From Chania multitudinisentens RB-25 (GTDB lineage Bacteria > Pseudomonadota > Gammaproteobacteria > Enterobacterales > Enterobacteriaceae): a stretch of 64,000 nucleotides of DNA. The stretch covers positions 744,001 through 808,000 of the forward strand of contig NZ_CP007044.2 in NCBI RefSeq assembly GCF_000520015.2. The letters run 5' to 3'. Both the position numbers and the translations under genes were made by a program. The notes under the pieces are model-generated. The model had not been told where the DNA came from, searched no databases, and worked only from the letters and a program-made list of their open reading frames with translations. The stretch's first letter is position 1. Each line of letters starts with the position of its first letter. Shown here piece by piece: positions 60,141 to 64,000 of this stretch.

Positions 60141-62243
60141 ATGCATGGACGAAGTTATATTCCCTGTAACGCTGCTGAATATCCTCTGTTGGAGGTGGCC
60201 GTATTCCCCCCCAAAGACAGAGATTGGTGGCTGTGCGATATGGGCTCCTTCTTGCGCGATGGCCGTTACCAACAGCTGGATGAACAACTGGAAACCGCGC
60301 TTTCTGCCTCATTTTTAAGCCGTGAGGCCGAGCAGCAATACTACTTTGCCTGGTCTCATGATAGTCCCAGGCTCGATTTGCACGACATTATTTCCACCGG
60401 GCCTGAAGGTTTGGCGCATATAAAAGCCTGGCAGCGTGCCTGCCCTGCATCAAGCCATGCCTGGTTGGCTGAAACAGCCTACTGGCTCTATTATGCCTGG
60501 CAGTACCGCAGCCACGGTTGGGCGACAGAGACAACGCCGTCGATGTGGGCGTGTGCTGCGGCCTGTAATAAGATGATGATACTGGCTGCCCTGCAGGCGC
60601 TGACATTAGAACCCCGTCAGTGGATGGCTCCAGCGCTTGTTGTCACAGCATTTAATGTGCCTGATTGGTTTAACTTAATTAATGAGGGTAAGAATCAAAG
60701 CGTTCAGTCTGTCTTGAATGAACTGCGTAACCACCAGCGGCAACACCCAGAGGAAATGGATGCCCTGATGGCCTATTCTGGGCTCAATGGGCATATAGAG
60801 ATAATCATTCCTGATGCACTCCCAACCGGTATGCCACTCAATCATAATGGGCGACGCCTGAAGGGGCGGAATTTCTGGTTATTTGCTGGGTTACATATTC
60901 ATCCAGCGCTATATTATATTTTTATCAGTTATATTCCGTTTAAAATGCCCCGGTGGGGTGGTTCGCAGGAAGAAATAAGGCAATTAATATCTTCTCCGGT
61001 TTGCGAATATTTAACTGTTCAGGAGAGAGATCATTTACGGCATCTGGTTTGGTGGGATGATTTTCGTGATGCCTGTGGCCATGAAGTCGAAGATCTCACT
61101 GAACGTAAACAACAGTTTATTGAAGTACAACGGGAAGCTGAGCAGGCGTTAAATGCGGCCGATCGCGCTGAGGCACTGCGCTGGTTGACCGTGAGTTACT
61201 ATGCTCTGGAAGATGAAACATCTGCCTGGCACTATCTACAACAAGCTGTCGCACAAGAACCCAATCTAGGCCCGTATTTGCACAATGCCGCACTGTCGCT
61301 GGCCGAGAAGTTCACACCCGATTCGCGCTGGAGGCATAATCAGATTTGCCATAATGCCCAATATGGCCGATCTCCTTATGCGATGGTTCTGTTGGGCTAC
61401 TGTCTGCTGACCGGGCTGTTTGGTTTCACTCAAAACGAAGCTTTAGGCCAGCAGTGGCTTGACTACGCGTTGAAGCAAGATTCGTGTTTTGCTTGGAATG
61501 AAACCGCTGATAAATTGCACAAACTCGGCTACCAGGAAGAGGCAATACATCTGTTAACGCTTGGTGCTGAGCGCGGCGCTACAAATACCGCGTCTAAATT
61601 AGCTTATTTTTATGTGTTCGATCAGTCTATACCGCGGAATATTCCACGCGCAATTACCTATTGTCATCAGGTTATTGATCAAAACACCGCAATTCTGAGC
61701 CAAAGGGTTGTGCAAAAATACCCACTTATTAATAACCACTATGCGTTTTCTTATGAAGATGAATTAAAAAATGTTTATTACTATTTGGCGCGCGGTTATC
61801 AGTTGCTTTGCTTTGAAGAAACTGACGCGGCAAAAGTTGCCGAACTTGAGCGGCAGTTAATCATCTCATTGAAAGCAGCCATTGATTGGGGTGATGCTCA
61901 GTCATTGCCCAGCTTGCTGGCACTCCTTTCTGAAATTCAGACTCTGGACGTGACTCACCAGTATCTCGATCTTTTGTTAGAGCATGGTTACAAAGGTAAT
62001 ATCACGGCAATGACGTCATTAGCCAAGATTTACTACAATCGCCGAGATAAAAAGCTTTATAACTATAAAATGAGCGCCCGCTGGATGTATTTTGCGCAAA
62101 CGATAGCTCCAGATGATGAAAAGGTCGCAGAGATATTTTTCTCTCATCACGGCAGAAACTATTGGTCGATATGTCGCTACACATGGTCAACGCTGCGTAT
62201 CGCTGCGCATGAGATCCCAGGGCAAGAAAATTCAATGGTCTGA
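60141..62243 (+). CDS. DUF4034 protein with helical repeats
   Basis: 700 residues. The first 280 match the DUF4034 pattern (FLRDGRYQQLDEQLE, AWQRACPASSHAWLAETAYW, YAWQYRSHGWATET). The remainder is helical TPR/Sel1-like repeat sequence: LRWLTVSYYALEDETSAWHY, YAMVLLGYCLLTGLFGF and LAYFYVFDQSIPRNIPRAI. No catalytic motif was seen; it reads as a scaffold. It follows the DUF1266 gene by 52 bp. Confidence 0.75.
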   Translation: MHGRSYIPCNAAEYPLLEVAVFPPKDRDWWLCDMGSFLRDGRYQQLDEQLETALSASFLSREAEQQYYFAWSHDSPRLDLHDIISTGPEGLAHIKAWQRACPASSHAWLAETAYWLYYAWQYRSHGWATETTPSMWACAAACNKMMILAALQALTLEPRQWMAPALVVTAFNVPDWFNLINEGKNQSVQSVLNELRNHQRQHPEEMDALMAYSGLNGHIEIIIPDALPTGMPLNHNGRRLKGRNFWLFAGLHIHPALYYIFISYIPFKMPRWGGSQEEIRQLISSPVCEYLTVQERDHLRHLVWWDDFRDACGHEVEDLTERKQQFIEVQREAEQALNAADRAEALRWLTVSYYALEDETSAWHYLQQAVAQEPNLGPYLHNAALSLAEKFTPDSRWRHNQICHNAQYGRSPYAMVLLGYCLLTGLFGFTQNEALGQQWLDYALKQDSCFAWNETADKLHKLGYQEEAIHLLTLGAERGATNTASKLAYFYVFDQSIPRNIPRAITYCHQVIDQNTAILSQRVVQKYPLINNHYAFSYEDELKNVYYYLARGYQLLCFEETDAAKVAELERQLIISLKAAIDWGDAQSLPSLLALLSEIQTLDVTHQYLDLLLEHGYKGNITAMTSLAKIYYNRRDKKLYNYKMSARWMYFAQTIAPDDEKVAEIFFSHHGRNYWSICRYTWSTLRIAAHEIPGQENSMV

Positions 62244-62325
62244 CTCCTGAATCAAGAGCGCCACCAGCCAACACACCTTTGGCATGAATCATGCCGGTTA
62301 TCTTTTTACAAGGACATACAGCACA

Positions 62326-64000
62326 ATGACAGCTCCATCTGGTTCTTTGGTGATCCAAAAACTCAATCAGTTATGTGATAACGGTTACCATATTGCCGCC
62401 TGGGAGCAGGGCATTGCTGCCTTTGGTCCTTTGGGGAATTGGCCCGGTGCAGAAGGCCAGGAGTTGGCATGCCAGATAGCTTCCCATTTTGGCCTCCGCA
62501 GGATCTATCAGGTATTAGTGAGGAGAGGCTATCAGCGCTATCCCAATCATCATGCGTTGATTGTACGTTACGGCCAGTTGATGCTTGCACGCCGGGGAGC
62601 GCTCTACACCTTTGAGTGGATTAACACCCTTGTACCTCCGCCAGAGGCGGAGACAGAAAGCCTGATAGCATGGCTACTTTTCCAGAGCAATATCTATGCT
62701 TACGTAAGGGACTTCACCCAGGCGCAGCAATACGCGGACTCAGCCTCCCGTCTTTGCCCCAATCATCCTGCCGTTCTTCACCATTGTTCGACACTTGCCC
62801 AGATGCAAGACCACTACGAAGAAGCCCTGCGGATCGCTGAGTCGAGTTTTGTTCAATATCCAGATAGCTATCTTTGCCATCAGCAACTGACCCATATTCT
62901 CACCCTGTGTGGCCAAGAAAAGCGGGCGCTGGCTTCTCTCCAGCAGTTTATTGCTAAAACGCAAAACGTCCAGATGATGTGTGAACTGATCATTCTGCAA
63001 CTGGAGCTCAAACAGTATCCGCAAGCCATAGAAAGTCTGAATCAGTTAGCACAGTGCTTACCCCCCGAGCTGACAAAACTGGATCCTTCGGCGCTGCCTG
63101 CCTGGATAAGCGCAATGCGCTGCGATCTTAGCTGTATCATCGGTGACCTGCCGATGGCACAAGAACAGGGAAAGATGGCGGCTAACCATCTGGTAGCCTA
63201 TCGAGATATTTCAGCCCGCTTACTCCAGGCAGAAAGCTTTCAGCCCCAGAAGCTGCTGGATGTGGCGTTCATTCGTCAACACCATAAAACCTGCGTTCCC
63301 GCCACGTTAACCGTAATAGCCCATTATTGGGGGGAGCCAGCTGACCACCTTTCCATCGCAGATGAAATTTGCTACGACGGTACCAGCCATTACTCAGAGA
63401 GGAAATGGGCGGAAAATCAAGGGTGGATCGCGCACGAATTTACCATTGACTGGAACAGTGCCTGTTTGCTGATTGATAAAGAGATCCCGTTCACGCTCAC
63501 AACAACAGAGACCACGTCTGCACATTTACAAACCGTAATTGGTTATAGCCCATTGAGGAAAACCCTGATTTGCCGCGATCCCTATCGCCGTTTACAGGTT
63601 GAATTTGAAGCCGAAGATCTTTTTTACTCTGAAGCTCCTTATGGCATACGCGGTATGGTATTGGTGCCAGCCAGCCAAAAAGCAAGATTGGCAGGGCTCA
63701 ACTTGCCTGATAAAGCCCTGTGGGATGGGCTGCACGAAGTCAATTCGGCACTTGACATCCACGATCGGCCACGTGCATTACGTGCCTGCCTGGCATTACG
63801 CGAAACTGCACCAGATCATCTATTGGCGTTACAGGCTGAACGCACCATCGCCAGCTATGACTCCAATCCATCCGTCACATTAAAAATCGAAGAAAAGATC
63901 TTAGAACGTTACCCGAATGACACCCGCAGGCAATTATCCAAAGCCAGTCTATTTGAGGAGCTGAAAACAAAAAGGGAATACCAACAATGGGTTGAAGAAA
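62326..64000 (+). CDS. TPR protein with C39-like papain-fold peptidase domain (cut by window edge)
   Basis: The first 558 codons of a gene that runs past the right edge; ATG at 62326 with AAGGAC ten bases upstream. Residues about 95-300 are TPR-like repeats (AQQYADSASRLCPNHPAVLHH, split as helix pairs; YEEALRIAESSFVQYPDSYL). Residues about 310-445 match peptidase C39: Gln318, Cys323 in CVPATLTVIAHYWG, His400 in AHLQTVIGY and Asp418 in RDPYRR, so the whole Gln/Cys/His/Asp set is present. Further helical repeats follow. It lies 82 bp after the DUF4034 gene and is probably the fourth gene of the same operon. Confidence 0.8.
   Translation, partial: MTAPSGSLVIQKLNQLCDNGYHIAAWEQGIAAFGPLGNWPGAEGQELACQIASHFGLRRIYQVLVRRGYQRYPNHHALIVRYGQLMLARRGALYTFEWINTLVPPPEAETESLIAWLLFQSNIYAYVRDFTQAQQYADSASRLCPNHPAVLHHCSTLAQMQDHYEEALRIAESSFVQYPDSYLCHQQLTHILTLCGQEKRALASLQQFIAKTQNVQMMCELIILQLELKQYPQAIESLNQLAQCLPPELTKLDPSALPAWISAMRCDLSCIIGDLPMAQEQGKMAANHLVAYRDISARLLQAESFQPQKLLDVAFIRQHHKTCVPATLTVIAHYWGEPADHLSIADEICYDGTSHYSERKWAENQGWIAHEFTIDWNSACLLIDKEIPFTLTTTETTSAHLQTVIGYSPLRKTLICRDPYRRLQVEFEAEDLFYSEAPYGIRGMVLVPASQKARLAGLNLPDKALWDGLHEVNSALDIHDRPRALRACLALRETAPDHLLALQAERTIASYDSNPSVTLKIEEKILERYPNDTRRQLSKASLFEELKTKREYQQWVEE

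Noticed and set aside
1..64000. CRISPR arrays, insertion sequences, rRNA genes, integrases
   Set aside because: Looked for regularly spaced repeats, transposase-like frames and rRNA sequence by eye; none seen.

Overview
The window looks like chromosomal DNA of an enterobacterium in the Yersiniaceae, most likely Serratia. The evidence is gene order and protein similarity recalled from known families: an E. coli-like hmsP/pdeK-bcsC-Z-B-A-Q-R // bcsE-F-G-dppF-D-C-B-A order, a proM-type tRNA-Pro, and Ter proteins very close to those of Serratia plasmid R478. No database search was possible, so the genus is an inference.

Layout. 1-15.1 kb: c-di-GMP-controlled cellulose production. A partial phosphodiesterase gene (hmsP) and bcsRQABZC run on the minus strand; bcsEFG runs divergently on the plus strand. 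15.1-20.9 kb: the dipeptide ABC transporter dppABCDF (minus), with a hairpin between dppA and dppB and a GcvB-like target in the dppA leader. 21.6-25 kb: single metabolic genes (zinc alcohol dehydrogenase, histidine phosphatase, DUF4282 membrane protein, NAD-dependent epimerase). 25.1-28.7 kb: a beta-glucoside PTS operon preceded by a CRP-like site and a BglG/LicT-type antiterminator target overlapping a terminator, but with no antiterminator gene nearby. 28.8 kb: tRNA-Pro(UGG). 29-37.5 kb: mixed accessory genes (MipA/OmpV protein, TetR plus CPBP protease pair, O-antigen ligase-like and heptosyltransferase-like genes, a family-10 pectate lyase, a HAD-IB phosphatase, one orphan ORF and a decayed epimerase fragment).

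37.6-56 kb: a complete large ter locus. terZABCDEF runs leftwards. Divergent from it, an ATP-grasp, phosphoribosyltransferase, HAD, StiP-type and citrate-lyase-like operon runs rightwards and ends in terW and a terminator. A second transcription unit with its own promoter follows: terY1-terX-terY2-terY3-PP2C-kinase. The two divergent promoters share an ATCAT-N3-ATGAT palindrome placed on promoter elements, a good candidate operator. Together these encode a calcium-binding TerD-family membrane-associated complex (with TerC in the membrane), a branch predicted to make a nucleoside-like metabolite, and a vWA/phosphatase/kinase signalling triad.

56.2-57.6 kb: a ferric-reductase-like flavocytochrome followed by a 30-residue membrane peptide. 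58.1-64 kb (window edge): a compact co-directional accessory cluster of PcfJ-like, DUF1266, DUF4034/repeat and TPR-C39-peptidase-like proteins. I know of no described function for this combination, and it is the best candidate here for an undescribed system. No rRNA, CRISPR array, insertion sequence or integrase was seen.
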